Of a stretch of DNA of 64,000 bases, positions 56,501-64,000 are shown piece by piece (position 1 is the first letter of the stretch; each line of letters opens with the position of its first letter). Source of the DNA: Cryobacterium sinapicolor (GTDB taxonomy: Bacteria; Actinomycetota; Actinomycetes; Actinomycetales; Microbacteriaceae); assembly GCF_004403465.1 (NCBI RefSeq), contig NZ_SOGQ01000013.1, forward strand, positions 6,015 to 70,014. The letters run 5' to 3'. Made by a program: the position numbers and the translations under genes. The notes under the pieces were generated by a model. It was not told where the DNA came from. It worked only from the letters and a program-made list of their open reading frames with translations, and ran no database searches.

Positions 56501-59484
56501 TTGCGGGCGCCGTCGAGGCGCGGGCTGATGCCCACCCGCACGGTGCCGACGGCCCGGGCCCCGAGCGCGTCGACCACCGAGTAGCTGAACGTGTCCGTGC
56601 CGGCCGAGTACTCCCCAGCCGTGTAGTCGAGAGAGTCGACGCCGGTGACCGTGACCGACCCCTTCTCCGGGCTGGTCTCCTGGCCGACCAGCTGCACGGA
56701 GTCGCCGTCGGGGTCGATGCCGGACAGCGGGATCGGGATGCTCACCGTGTCACCGGCGAGCACGCGGGCCGTCACCGTCTTGGGCACGGGAGCGCTGTTC
56801 GAGGTCGGATCCGCTTCCCGCACCGCGATGCTGACCTCGGCGTTCGCGAACTGGCCGTCCGGGGCGTTCACCCGATAGACGGCGGTGACGTTGCCGGCCG
56901 TGTCCGGCGCCAGGAACCGCAGCACGGAGCCCGAGACGAAGAGCAGCCCACCGCCGGCAGGGAGCTCGGTCGCGAGCGCCGGCGCCAGGGTGAGAGTGTC
57001 GCCATCGGGGTGCTCGTCGTTGGCGAGCACGGGAATGTCGATGGCGTCGCCGACCCGCACGGAGATGGAGTCCGGCACGGCGATCGGGGCCTGCTTCTGC
57101 GCCGGCGGCGGGATCTCGATCACGGTGACCGTGCCCGCGGCGTCCGCGAGGCCGTTGCTGACCCGGTAGCCGAACACGGCCGTGCCGCCCTCGAGCGGTT
57201 TGGTCAGGGTGACGCGCAGGATGCGTTGGTCGAGGATCTCGATGCGCAGCCCGCTGTCGGCGGGGACATCCGTGATGCCCGTCACCAGCAGCACCCCGCC
57301 GGCCGGATCGGAGTCCGTGGCGAGCACGTCCACGAGGGTGGCCTGCTGACCGCGGATAAAGGCGGTGTGCGGCACGGTGACGGGGGCGGTACTGGCGTCG
57401 GGCGCAGCCGTCACATTGACGCGGATGCGTCCGGTGGCGGTGATTTCGCCATCCGTCACCGCGTACTCGATCTCGTGCACGCCCACCACGCCGCTCTGCA
57501 ACCGAAAGGTGCCGGCGTCGAAGTCCGCCGTGATGCTCACCTCGGGTTTGGCCGGCACGCTGCTCAGGCGCAGCGGCGCCGAACCGCCGCGCACATGCTC
57601 GAGCGGCGACACGGTCACCTCGCTGCCGGCGGTCGCAAGCACCACGAACGCCTCCGCGACGATGGGCACCGACCCGCTGGGCCGAACCATCACCGAGAGC
57701 GTTCCGGCTCCACCCAAACGGCCGTCGGAGACGGTCAGGCCCACCGTTTTCGCGCCTCCGCCCGCCCCGGCATCCGTGTAGACGACGGACCCGGCCGGCG
57801 TGAAGCTGACCTGGTCCGGTGCCGGCGCGGTCGCCGCCGCGAGGTAGAACGGGTCGCCGTCCGGGTCGACCCAGTCACCGAGCACCGCCGTGGTCACCCG
57901 CCCACCGGCGCGCACCGTGGTGTTCGTCGTGCGGGCCTGCACGGGCGCGGCGTTCTCTTCGGGAGCGCGCACCGTGACCGTGACCGTGGCCGAGGCCGTC
58001 CCGCCGCGCCCGTCGTCGATGGTGTAGTCGAAGCTGAGGGTCCCGGCTGCCTCCGGCGTGAGGGTCAGCTGCACCTGCTGGGTGTCCGCCACGAGCTCGA
58101 GCCGCCCGGCCGACTCGGGCACGGGGGTGAGCGCCGAGATCACGAGTACGTCACCGTTGGGGTCGAAGTCGTTCAGCAGCACCGGCAGGGTGACCGTGCG
58201 TCCGGGCCGGCCGCCGAAGGAGTCGTCGACGGCCACGGGTGGCAGCTGCGACTTTTCGTACTCCGGTTCGACGTCGTCCGCGGTCTGCTCGACCTGCTGC
58301 TGGTCCGGGTCGGTGTCGATCAGGTCGGCCCAGTTGTCGATCAGTTCGTTGCCCTGCTGCACCGCCCAGGCCGCGCCGTTGCGGGCGTCGTTGAGAACGA
58401 GTCCGGTTCCGTTCCGCCGGAAGGCGAGCCGGGCGTCTCCGGCGACGCCGGACAGCGTGGCGGTGGCTTCGACGGTTCCGTCGCCGCCAGCCGTATCGGC
58501 CGTAGCGACCGTTCCGCAGTCGCGCCAGACGGTTCCGTCCGACCAGGCGGCGTGGGCGCAGGAGGCGTCCTGCACCGGCACGGCGGCGTCCCCGCTCCGC
58601 CCCGTGACCAGCGGTGTCAGGCGTCCGCCGGTACCGGGCACCGCGATGAGTCCCTCCCGGTGGGCGACGAGAACGCGGTCGCCCGTCACGCTCGGCTCCG
58701 ACAGGACCGGCTCATCCCCGGCACGGATGCTCCCGGACAGGTCTTCGGTTCCCTCCGCCTGGAACAGTCGCCGGGTCGTCGCGTTGAGCAGCGCCCACCG
58801 GCCGTCGACGCTGGTCAGCTGGTAACGGTCATCCGCTTCGCCGGCCGTGAGAGTGACCGTGCTGGTGATGGTGTCTGCAGTGAGCAGGTCGACCCGAGCG
58901 AGCTCCCCCGTCGCCGGCGTGAAGGCATACAGCACCCCGGCCGGATCGAGGCTGATCACGGAGCCGGCGCCGAATGCCAACGTCGGTTCGGCGGTGCTGT
59001 CGAACTCGGAGAGCCGGCTCGCGGCCACAGGCCAGACATCTCCGTTCGCGGTGATCACCGCGCGGTCGCCGGCCAGGAAGACCGAGGCGGCCTCCGGCGG
59101 CAGGGCCACGCTGTCGGCCACCTCCGCGGTCGCGGGGTCGAGGATGTCGAGGGCGCTGTTGCCGCGATCGAGCACCAGCACTGTCGCTCCCTGTTGCACC
59201 ACGTCGAGGCTGCTGCTCCCGGCGTTGACGACTGTGTTGAGTTCGAAGACGGCTGTGTTGGCTCGCCCGACCGCCTGGCGGGCCTCGTTCGTCACCCAAA
59301 CGGCCGCATCCCCAAGGTCGAGGCGTTGCGCGGTGTACCCGCCGGAGACGATGGCCACGGTGGAGATGACGGCCAGGACCACGGTGCCGCTGAGCGCGGT
59401 GATGAAGAGCGACCGGTGGCCGGCGAGCCAGCGACGGATCACCTGGTGCCGCCGGACGCGCCAGGAACGGAGGTGTCGACGCAT
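53512..59484 (-). CDS. giant Ig-like/fibronectin type III surface protein
   Basis: 1990 residues. A basic N-terminus and one membrane segment (about 27-50) anchor it with the rest outside. Residues about 70-400 look like a beta-propeller-type region ('VLVLDRGNSALDILDP', 'RWALLNATTRRLF'). About 415-1490 hold some eleven Ig-like (Big_9/cadherin-like) repeats with the recurring 'PVLANDEHPDGDTLTL'-type motif. About 1495-1990 hold four to five FN3 domains. There is no LPXTG signal. The ATG at 59484 has GGGGAA upstream and overlaps the kinase gene by 46 bp in another frame; a longer start is rejected. It corresponds to the fn3 gene of PFNA clusters and is a probable adhesin or wall-spanning scaffold. 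Conserved Cys pairs occur in the FN3 part. Confidence 0.92.
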   Translation of the reverse strand: MRRHLRSWRVRRHQVIRRWLAGHRSLFITALSGTVVLAVISTVAIVSGGYTAQRLDLGDAAVWVTNEARQAVGRANTAVFELNTVVNAGSSSLDVVQQGATVLVLDRGNSALDILDPATAEVADSVALPPEAASVFLAGDRAVITANGDVWPVAASRLSEFDSTAEPTLAFGAGSVISLDPAGVLYAFTPATGELARVDLLTADTITSTVTLTAGEADDRYQLTSVDGRWALLNATTRRLFQAEGTEDLSGSIRAGDEPVLSEPSVTGDRVLVAHREGLIAVPGTGGRLTPLVTGRSGDAAVPVQDASCAHAAWSDGTVWRDCGTVATADTAGGDGTVEATATLSGVAGDARLAFRRNGTGLVLNDARNGAAWAVQQGNELIDNWADLIDTDPDQQQVEQTADDVEPEYEKSQLPPVAVDDSFGGRPGRTVTLPVLLNDFDPNGDVLVISALTPVPESAGRLELVADTQQVQLTLTPEAAGTLSFDYTIDDGRGGTASATVTVTVRAPEENAAPVQARTTNTTVRAGGRVTTAVLGDWVDPDGDPFYLAAATAPAPDQVSFTPAGSVVYTDAGAGGGAKTVGLTVSDGRLGGAGTLSVMVRPSGSVPIVAEAFVVLATAGSEVTVSPLEHVRGGSAPLRLSSVPAKPEVSITADFDAGTFRLQSGVVGVHEIEYAVTDGEITATGRIRVNVTAAPDASTAPVTVPHTAFIRGQQATLVDVLATDSDPAGGVLLVTGITDVPADSGLRIEILDQRILRVTLTKPLEGGTAVFGYRVSNGLADAAGTVTVIEIPPPAQKQAPIAVPDSISVRVGDAIDIPVLANDEHPDGDTLTLAPALATELPAGGGLLFVSGSVLRFLAPDTAGNVTAVYRVNAPDGQFANAEVSIAVREADPTSNSAPVPKTVTARVLAGDTVSIPIPLSGIDPDGDSVQLVGQETSPEKGSVTVTGVDSLDYTAGEYSAGTDTFSYSVVDALGARAVGTVRVGISPRLDGARNPVAAPDEVVVRPGSTVAVRVLGNDSDPDGGTLSISGVEASGGAGSGTAVVDGDTVAVTAPMTEGRYGFIYEIQNVRGGTSSTFLTVVVRSDAPHSRPDARDTHVALSDVLEARTVDVDVLANVFFAEGPAAQLALSVPDRFSGVAEVTPAGRIRVTVGSTSQIIPFAVAHPEDTSIVSYALIWVPGTDDALPQLRRGVKPLTVQSEALLDIDINDYVVAVAGKTVRLTDRSLVQATHSDGADLVRSDTGLAFTSTDKYFGPASISFEVTDGSGPNDPDGRTATIVLPIEVTPRENQPPGFGGAVLDFEPDQEKVIDLTRLTSYPYPNDQAELAYAVLDPLPTGFSYRLDGQKLTLRATESTPKGARSTITIGVRDGVQEGRAGRIDLRVVASTRPVAIPVTDAAVAPRGRTTVVDVLANDGATNPFPSVPLRVLAVRGLDGGAVPAGVSITPSTDRSRLSVRVAADAAPTDLTLQYQVADATNDPGRYAWGTVRVSVQDKPDPVSSLRVTGFADRSLAVSFNAGAFNNSAITGYQISLLDAGSGAVLSTSLCSATSCQVATPGNGQGNALRVSVAAQNGIGLSAATVLSDRVWSDSVPPAPTGLVAEPLDGGLRLRWNTVAPVGGGTAMRGYLVTSNGAVQEEVSASGPSCRAGTCTVDLTGLVNGVNTPFTVSARNDAYPALAGWNSAAGSATPFGPARAGTVAASSADAAGAVTVTWDGFDGRGDPIGGYFVQRLSTDQIPRGAQSCTVSASGELQAPTEGGIVAEQRMLAGDVTSAVFDSLLADNGRYYFVVWGYNRAGCAPTAVASVLVRPAPGPVTDVQSRMAVRGDAWDLRVDGISPSAGIRDYRLRAVDGSGNVVPESEVVFGGAGWPRELLGLPFGAVVRYQVSACTGWGSCGPWSGTVAAPEASVRFTVTGLAYDPATGIISWTNGPENNGLPAAYRCSVPGDAAVAPRDADSPNTCRVGTDVPPPAAGTVRLTVTVNNQSYTYAP

Positions 59485-60887
59485 TTTTCCCCGCTCGGAG
59501 CGCCGGTCTTGCCGTCCCGGTTGACCGTGACGGTCGCACACACCCTCGGCTCGCCCTGCGGGTCGACCCGGAATTCCGTTCCCCGCTGGATGCTGCTGGC
59601 ACCGTTCCGCAGGGTCACCACGAAGTTGTCACCGTCCCGGATTCCGGGGTCGGCCCAGTCGAACACGACGGTTCCGGAGCGGAGTTCACCGTCCACATCG
59701 CTGACCAGGGGGATGTCGGAGCCCCTCTGGTTCACCAGCACCATCGCCGCCGTGGTCGCGAGCCCCACGATGATCACGGCCGCGGAGATGAGTCCCCAAA
59801 CCGTGAGCGTGCGCCGCTGCTTCCTGGGTCGGGTGGTCACGGTGTCCCCGTGCGGTCCGGTCAGCTGCCCGGTGCTCTGGACCGGGGTCGCCCGGCGTGC
59901 GCCGACGCCGACGGCCGGCGCCTTCCGGCGGCGGCGGCCGGTGTAGGCGTCGACGGAGTTGATGCCCGTGATCCGGGTCTGATCGTCCTGATCGGCCAGC
60001 GCGGCCACGGCCCAGCCGTCCTGCTCCACCTCGAGGGGAGTCTGAGCGAGGCCGAGTTCGGCCTCGACGGACTGGAGTTCTCGGATGAGTTCCAGCACGC
60101 TCTGCTGCCGCAGTTCCGGTCGCCTCGACATCGAACGATTCAGAATGGCGGAGAGCCGGGCCGGCACGTCGGCGCGGTTGAGCGGCGGGATGCGCGCCTT
60201 GTTGATGCGGGCCATCATCTGGGCCGAACCGTTCTCGGTTCCGGCCACTTCGAACGGGGACCTGCCGGCCAGAAGCGAGTAGAGAGTGGCGCCGAGCGAC
60301 CACACCTCCGAGGCGATCGACCCGGAGATGTTGCCCAGCAGCACCTCGGGAGCCGACCACGGCACGGAGAGCCCGATGGCGTCGCTCCGCTCGGCCTCGC
60401 CGAGGGTGGCGGCGATCCCGAAGTCGGACAACACCGGGTGCCCATACGCGGTGAACAGGATGTTGGACGGCTTGAGGTCCCGGTGCAGCACCCCGGACCG
60501 GTGCGCGGTCTCGACGGCGCTGGCGATCTTCACACCGATCCGCAGGGTTTCCGGCACGGAGAGCGGTTCGGAACGGTAGCGCTGGCTCAGGGTCGAGGAG
60601 CAGTACTCCATGACCAGATACGGTCGCCCGTCCGCGGAGACGCTCGCCTGGAAGACCGTGAGGATCGACGGATGCGAGCTCAGCTGGGCCATCAGATTGG
60701 CCTCGGCCTGGAATAACTGGCGCACGTGGTCGTTGACGATCTCGGACAGGAGTACCTTGACCGCGACCTGACGCCTGGGCATGTTCTGCTCGTAGAGGAA
60801 CACATCGGCGAAGCCGCCGGAGCCGAGCGGCCGGAGATAGGAGTATCCCGGCAGGTTCGGCGGCGTGGAGGGCAAGCGCCGTGCCAT
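59439..60887 (-). CDS. membrane Ser/Thr protein kinase of the PFNA-like cluster
   Basis: 482 residues. The kinase domain (about 15-275) shows 'LGSGGFADVFLYE', Lys44 in 'VAVKVLL', 'HRDLKPSNILF' (135-145), 'DFG' (155-157) and 'SVPWSAPE'. A juxtamembrane linker, one membrane segment (about 361-385) and a roughly 95-residue extracytoplasmic domain with two Cys follow; PASTA domains are absent. It matches Pkb2-type kinases of bifidobacterial PFNA clusters. Likely targets are the FHA proteins and the MoxR/DUF58 machinery. GGGAGG stands 5 nt before the ATG. A 118-bp gap with a CCTAA/TTAGG hairpin separates it from the phosphatase gene. Confidence 0.93.
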   Translation of the reverse strand: MARRLPSTPPNLPGYSYLRPLGSGGFADVFLYEQNMPRRQVAVKVLLSEIVNDHVRQLFQAEANLMAQLSSHPSILTVFQASVSADGRPYLVMEYCSSTLSQRYRSEPLSVPETLRIGVKIASAVETAHRSGVLHRDLKPSNILFTAYGHPVLSDFGIAATLGEAERSDAIGLSVPWSAPEVLLGNISGSIASEVWSLGATLYSLLAGRSPFEVAGTENGSAQMMARINKARIPPLNRADVPARLSAILNRSMSRRPELRQQSVLELIRELQSVEAELGLAQTPLEVEQDGWAVAALADQDDQTRITGINSVDAYTGRRRRKAPAVGVGARRATPVQSTGQLTGPHGDTVTTRPRKQRRTLTVWGLISAAVIIVGLATTAAMVLVNQRGSDIPLVSDVDGELRSGTVVFDWADPGIRDGDNFVVTLRNGASSIQRGTEFRVDPQGEPRVCATVTVNRDGKTGAPSGEKCVDTSVPGASGGTR

Positions 60888-61005
60888 ATCGCCTCCCGGT
60901 GTGCTGGTCAGTGCGTATCGTGCGTGAACGTGCGCGAATCGACCGGGTGACTCGACAGGCGCCCCCTAATTTTAGGCGTCTGCCTGCCACGCGGGAGGTG
61001 GAAAA

Positions 61006-61812
61006 CTACCCCAACTCTGGGGGTACGACGTCGTCCACGGCGAGCACATCGAGCACGATCACCGTGACGTTGTCGCGACCACCGTTGTCGAGCGCGGCTT
61101 CCACGAGCGCCGACGCCGCGTCATCCGCCCGCGGGTTGGAAATCAGGAAATGACGGATGCCGTACGCCGTCAGCTCCTTCGTCAGGCCGTCGGAGCAGAT
61201 CAGGAGCCGCATCCCGGCCTGCAGGGGACGGATGCGATAGTCGGGCACGGGCGGTTCGTGGAATCCGACGGCGCGGGTCACGATATTGCCGTGCGGGTGC
61301 ACATCCGCCTCGTCGCGGGTGATCCGGCCCGCGTCCACGAGTTCCTGCACCACGGAGTGGTCGGTGGTGACCTGTTCCAGCACTCCCGAGGTGAGCTGGT
61401 AGACGCGGGAGTCGCCGATGTTGAACACGATCCACTGCGGCACACCGGAGACGACGGCCAGTGCGGCGCCGGTGACGGTCGTCCCGGTGCCGAGGTCGGT
61501 CACACCCTCGCCCGAGGCCATGTCGACGACCGAGCGGCTGAGCGCGTCATTGATCGCCTCCGCTTCGAGGTGGTCCGTGCCGGCTAGTTCGGCCAGCCGG
61601 GTGACGACGGCCGCACTGGCGACGTCGCCGGCGGAGTGACCGCCCATGCCGTCGGCGACCGCGAAGACGGGGATCTCGGCGACGAGGCTGTCCTCGTTGA
61701 TCTGGCGGCGATGTCCGGTGTCGGTGAGGGCTGCCCAGGCCAGCGTCACGGATTTCTGCACCGATGGGAGTACGACTGTGGAACCGGTTGAGCCTTGACC
61801 AATTTGGGTCAC
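61006..61812 (-). CDS. PP2C-type Ser/Thr phosphatase (PrpC/Stp type)
   Basis: 268 residues. The metal-binding motifs 'TDTGHRRQINEDS', 'FAVADGMGGHSAG', 'NIGDSRVYQL', 'LLICSDGLTKEL' and 'GGRDNVTVIVLD' are intact. It reverses phosphorylation by the cluster's kinase. No membrane segment is present, so it is cytoplasmic. The GTG at 61812 has GGAAGG 7 nt upstream. It follows the FHA gene after 28 bp. Confidence 0.95.
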   Translation of the reverse strand: MTQIGQGSTGSTVVLPSVQKSVTLAWAALTDTGHRRQINEDSLVAEIPVFAVADGMGGHSAGDVASAAVVTRLAELAGTDHLEAEAINDALSRSVVDMASGEGVTDLGTGTTVTGAALAVVSGVPQWIVFNIGDSRVYQLTSGVLEQVTTDHSVVQELVDAGRITRDEADVHPHGNIVTRAVGFHEPPVPDYRIRPLQAGMRLLICSDGLTKELTAYGIRHFLISNPRADDAASALVEAALDNGGRDNVTVIVLDVLAVDDVVPPELG

Positions 61813-61840
61813 GGTTGTGCCTTCCGAAATTGCCGTGCGC

Positions 61841-62914
61841 TTACTGACCGGGCATCATGCCGGGTGCGGGGAGGATCTCGATGATATTACCGTCCCCTAT
61901 GTGCACCGTTGTACCGGGCAGCACCGTCAGCGATTGGCCGGAGCGAAGTCGTTGCCTGCGACCGCGTGGCGGAGCCACCACGGTGCCGTTCGTGGAACCG
62001 AGGTCGGTGACGACGACGGAGCCGCCCTCCTGTCGTATTTCCACGTGAGTGCCGGAGACGGCGGAGGTCGGCGAGGCAACCTCGATCAGCCGCGCCGGTG
62101 TGGCGGCGGCGATCCGCGTCTGGCGCGGCCGGCGCCCGAGGCGGCACGGGAGGTCCAACGGAATCTGCTCCCCGTCCGGCAGCCGGAGTGCGAAACGGGG
62201 CTCGGCGGCGCGAACCCCTTCGCCCGCCGAGGGGCCGCGAACAACGTGCCCGGGAGCAGCCCGGCCGCCGGGGATCAGTGTGTCGGTCCCGACGGGGCCG
62301 AGAACGGTGTCCTCGTCGGCCGCGCTGCCGGTCGCGCCGGGAGCGCCGGCGCGCACGATCGTGGCATCGTCGGCGAACGCGCCATACGTGAGTGCGGCAT
62401 CGGCCGGAGTCGACTCGGATTGCCCATGCTCCGCCAGCGACCAGGACAGGGTGTTCGCGAACACGGAGCCGAGTCCGAAGGGCCGGCCGGAGTCACGGGC
62501 GCGCGCGGATGCCACGGGCCGCCCGGTGGACCCCACCGTGAACCCGATCACGGCCCGGAAGTCCGCCAGAAGCCAGGGGCGGATGCCGCCGGCCGAGAAA
62601 CGACGCGACCCGCCGACCGAGTACACGTCGACCGCGACCTCGCCGCGAACGATTACGGAGACGGGAATGCCATCCTCGTCCGTGGGAGCGCGCTGCACGA
62701 TCACCGCGAAGTTCTCGACGGCGTGCTCGCCGCCGAGCGGCAGCAGGGCGACCAGCTCCTCGGCTTCGACGTGGGGTTCCGTGACGAGCGCGGCCAGGGT
62801 CAGGATGACGCCCGACGGGGTGCCGACGGGCATCGCGGCGATGAAGCCGCGGCCCACGACGAAGGTCCAGGCGGCTTCGGTGCCGGGACCGGTGACAAAT
62901 CCGACACGCCCCAC
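61841..62914 (-). CDS. FHA-domain protein, first gene of the PFNA-like cluster
   Basis: 357 residues. The N-terminal 130 residues form an uncharacterised domain ('AWTFVVGRGFIAAMPVGTPSGVILTLAALV'). A Thr-containing acidic linker follows with three possible kinase acceptor sites ('FADDATIVRAG', 'DEDTVLGP', 'GTDTLIPGG'). The C-terminal FHA domain (about 255-345) has 'LGRRPRQ', 'VSGTHVEI' and 'DLGSTNGT'. The layout resembles FHA regulators that bind their own phosphorylated linker (as in GarA/OdhI), though the N-terminal domain differs. The GTG start has GGAAAGG 11 nt upstream. It is divergent from the Lrp gene. Confidence 0.88.
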   Translation of the reverse strand: MGRVGFVTGPGTEAAWTFVVGRGFIAAMPVGTPSGVILTLAALVTEPHVEAEELVALLPLGGEHAVENFAVIVQRAPTDEDGIPVSVIVRGEVAVDVYSVGGSRRFSAGGIRPWLLADFRAVIGFTVGSTGRPVASARARDSGRPFGLGSVFANTLSWSLAEHGQSESTPADAALTYGAFADDATIVRAGAPGATGSAADEDTVLGPVGTDTLIPGGRAAPGHVVRGPSAGEGVRAAEPRFALRLPDGEQIPLDLPCRLGRRPRQTRIAAATPARLIEVASPTSAVSGTHVEIRQEGGSVVVTDLGSTNGTVVAPPRGRRQRLRSGQSLTVLPGTTVHIGDGNIIEILPAPGMMPGQ

Positions 62915-62961
62915 GGGACTGGTGCCTTTCCGTTGCGTTGGCGAAAGCTCGCCGACGGTTC

Positions 62962-62967
62962 ATCCTA
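62962..62967 (-). promoter_or_regulatory. candidate -10 box TAGGAT for the PFNA-like cluster
   Basis: Minus-strand TAGGAT lies 47 bp before the first start codon of the cluster at 62914. No convincing -35 box is seen. Confidence 0.4.
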
Positions 62968-63066
62968 GCGGCGGGAACCGAGCCTGAACCAGGCAATCTT
63001 CCGTTGATTCCGTTGCATTCGACCTGAATTGCTTCGGAATCGCTTGCCTGAGGGCACTCGCGCTGG

Positions 63067-63072
63067 CATACT
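63067..63072 (+). promoter_or_regulatory. -10-like CATACT of the Lrp gene (leaderless)
   Basis: CATACT ends 6 nt before the ATG at 63079, matching the spacing of the other leaderless genes although the first base deviates from TANNNT. Confidence 0.45.
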
Positions 63073-63078
63073 CGCTGG

Positions 63079-63561
63079 ATGAGCGTAAACGGGCGCAATT
63101 CTGCGGGCAAGCCGGCACCACTGGATGATGTCTCGAAGAAGATCATTGAGCAACTCCAGACCGACGGCCGCCGCTCGTATGCCGAGATCGGCAAGGCGGT
63201 GGGCCTGAGCGAGGCCGCTGTACGCCAACGCGTGCAGAAGCTGACGGACGCCGGTGTCATGCAGGTCGTCGCCGTCACCGATCCGATGCAGCTCGGATTC
63301 TACCGCCAGGCCATGATCGGCATCCGTGCGACCGGGGACACCCGGCTGCTCGCGGACCAGCTGGCAGCGATCCCGGCCGTCGACTACGTCGTTCTGACGG
63401 CCGGCTCCTTCGACCTGCTGGTCGAAGTCGTCTGCGAGGACGACGACGAACTGATCGATCTTTTGAACACTCAGATCCGCGGTCTCGAGGGCGTCAGCTC
63501 CACCGAGACCTTCGTCTATCTCAAACTCCACAAGCAGCTCTACAACTGGGGAACACGGTAA
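63079..63561 (+). CDS. Lrp/AsnC-family transcriptional regulator
   Basis: 160 residues. A helix-turn-helix domain ('IIEQLQTDGRRSYAEIGKAV', then 'LSEAAVRQRVQKL') and a C-terminal RAM ligand-binding domain ('GIRATGDTRLLADQL', 'GSFDLLVEVVCEDDDEL') are present. The aminotransferase gene follows 5 bp downstream, so it probably controls amine or amino acid use. It is divergent from the PFNA-like cluster. Confidence 0.93.
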   Translation: MSVNGRNSAGKPAPLDDVSKKIIEQLQTDGRRSYAEIGKAVGLSEAAVRQRVQKLTDAGVMQVVAVTDPMQLGFYRQAMIGIRATGDTRLLADQLAAIPAVDYVVLTAGSFDLLVEVVCEDDDELIDLLNTQIRGLEGVSSTETFVYLKLHKQLYNWGTR

Positions 63562-63566
63562 ATAAC

Positions 63567-64000
63567 ATGACAACCACAGCACCCACCACGCACTCCGCGG
63601 CGACGAAGACCACAGTCAACGCCGACGCAGTCGTCGACTCCACGGCCGACGCCACGGCCGACGCCACGCCCGCACCCCGCGTCTACACGGATGCCGAGAA
63701 CGCCACCCTGCAGCAGAAGGCCAAAGACCACCTCTGGATGCACTTCTCGCGCCAGTCCGTGCTCGAATCCGGCCATGGCGTGCCGATCATCACCAAGGGT
63801 CTCGGCCACCACATCTGGGACTCCAACGGCAGGAAATACATCGACGGCCTCAGTGGGCTGTTCACAGTCAACGCCGGTCACGGCCGCAAGCGGCTCGCCC
63901 AGGTGGCGGCGAAGCAGGCCGAGGAACTCGCGTTCTTCCCGATCTGGTCCTACGCCCACCCGAGCGCCATCGAGCTGGCCGACCGGCTGGCGGCCAACGC
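63567..64000 (+). CDS. class III omega-aminotransferase (cut by window edge)
   Basis: The first 144 codons are visible. A Thr/Ala-rich N-terminus of about 35 residues precedes 'KDHLWMHFSRQSV' and 'YIDGLSGLFTVNAGHGRKRLAQVAAKQAEELAF'. This is typical of aspartate-aminotransferase-family class III enzymes such as putrescine-pyruvate or beta-alanine-pyruvate transaminases. The PLP-lysine lies outside the window. It is coupled to the Lrp regulator. Confidence 0.88.
   Translation, partial: MTTTAPTTHSAATKTTVNADAVVDSTADATADATPAPRVYTDAENATLQQKAKDHLWMHFSRQSVLESGHGVPIITKGLGHHIWDSNGRKYIDGLSGLFTVNAGHGRKRLAQVAAKQAEELAFFPIWSYAHPSAIELADRLAAN

Noticed and set aside
56218..59946. A 1242-codon open frame on the plus strand opposite the Ig/FN3 and kinase genes
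   Set aside because: The composition is that of an antisense shadow (His, Arg and Asp rich), and both minus-strand genes have clear domains and ribosome-binding sites.

Overview
The window is high-GC DNA from an actinobacterium, most likely of the family Microbacteriaceae. The evidence is the gene order dxr / rseP-type protease / ispG / proS / nusA-ylxR-infB-rbfA / truB / ribF on one strand, the UPF0182, PDZ-Lon and DUF2342 genes at the left edge, many GTG starts, the very frequent 'GGATGCC/GGCATCC' words, and TANNNT -10 boxes. No genus can be named from the sequence alone. I saw no rRNA, tRNA, CRISPR array or intact insertion sequence.

Layout. (1) 1-5506: envelope and protease genes (UPF0182, PDZ/Lon-like protease, DUF2342 zincin-like protein). 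(2) 5623-11129: a deoxyribose catabolism operon (SorC-type regulator, deoC, full aldehyde dehydrogenase, half-length aldehyde dehydrogenase) with a divergent ROK sugar kinase. (3) 11305-33843: the conserved housekeeping block ribF, truB, rbfA, infB, ylxR, nusA, proS, ispG, site-2 protease and dxr. It is interrupted by opposite-strand genes (panE-like, mutY, DUF1206, thiolase, a Ser/Thr kinase with a lipoprotein, an epimerase-like gene, plsC). (4) 33920-44575: nitrogen and polyamine metabolism. This holds two paralogous GabT-type aminotransferases, an OsmC protein, asparaginase, a potABCD-type spermidine/putrescine transporter and alanine dehydrogenase, plus a 700-bp stretch with a decayed HNH (13E12/DUF222-type) gene. 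(5) 44680-62914: a nine-gene cluster on the minus strand, FHA - PP2C - Ser/Thr kinase - giant Ig-like/FN3 surface protein - MoxR AAA+ ATPase - DUF58 - TgpA-like transglutaminase-fold protein - zinc-ribbon/FHA protein - EccC/FtsK-like ATPase. The core matches the 'PFNA' cluster of bifidobacteria (kinase, FN3 protein, AAA ATPase, DUF58, transglutaminase, PrpC phosphatase). Here it carries two FHA proteins and ends in an EccC-like ATPase. (6) 63079-64000: an Lrp/AsnC regulator and the start of an omega-aminotransferase gene.

How the parts work together. The PFNA-like cluster reads as a phospho-regulated cell-surface machine: kinase and phosphatase set the state, FHA proteins read it, MoxR/DUF58/transglutaminase-fold proteins act as a membrane chaperone or assembly complex, and the roughly 1990-residue Ig/FN3 protein is the surface product. 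The transglutaminase-fold protein has lost its catalytic Cys and His, which favours a structural role. The transporter, aminotransferases and alanine dehydrogenase are consistent with polyamine/GABA use as a nitrogen source.

Two patterns cut across the window. First, an interspersed palindromic element occurs four times (5540, 22888, 43360, 47837). All eight arms share the same 15-bp core, and the divergent interior is exactly 47 bp in every copy. Second, at least eleven genes have a TANNNT hexamer ending exactly 6 nt before the start codon, a leaderless-transcript architecture that also fixes several starts. Other intergenic regions carry further palindromic or tandem-repeat families.
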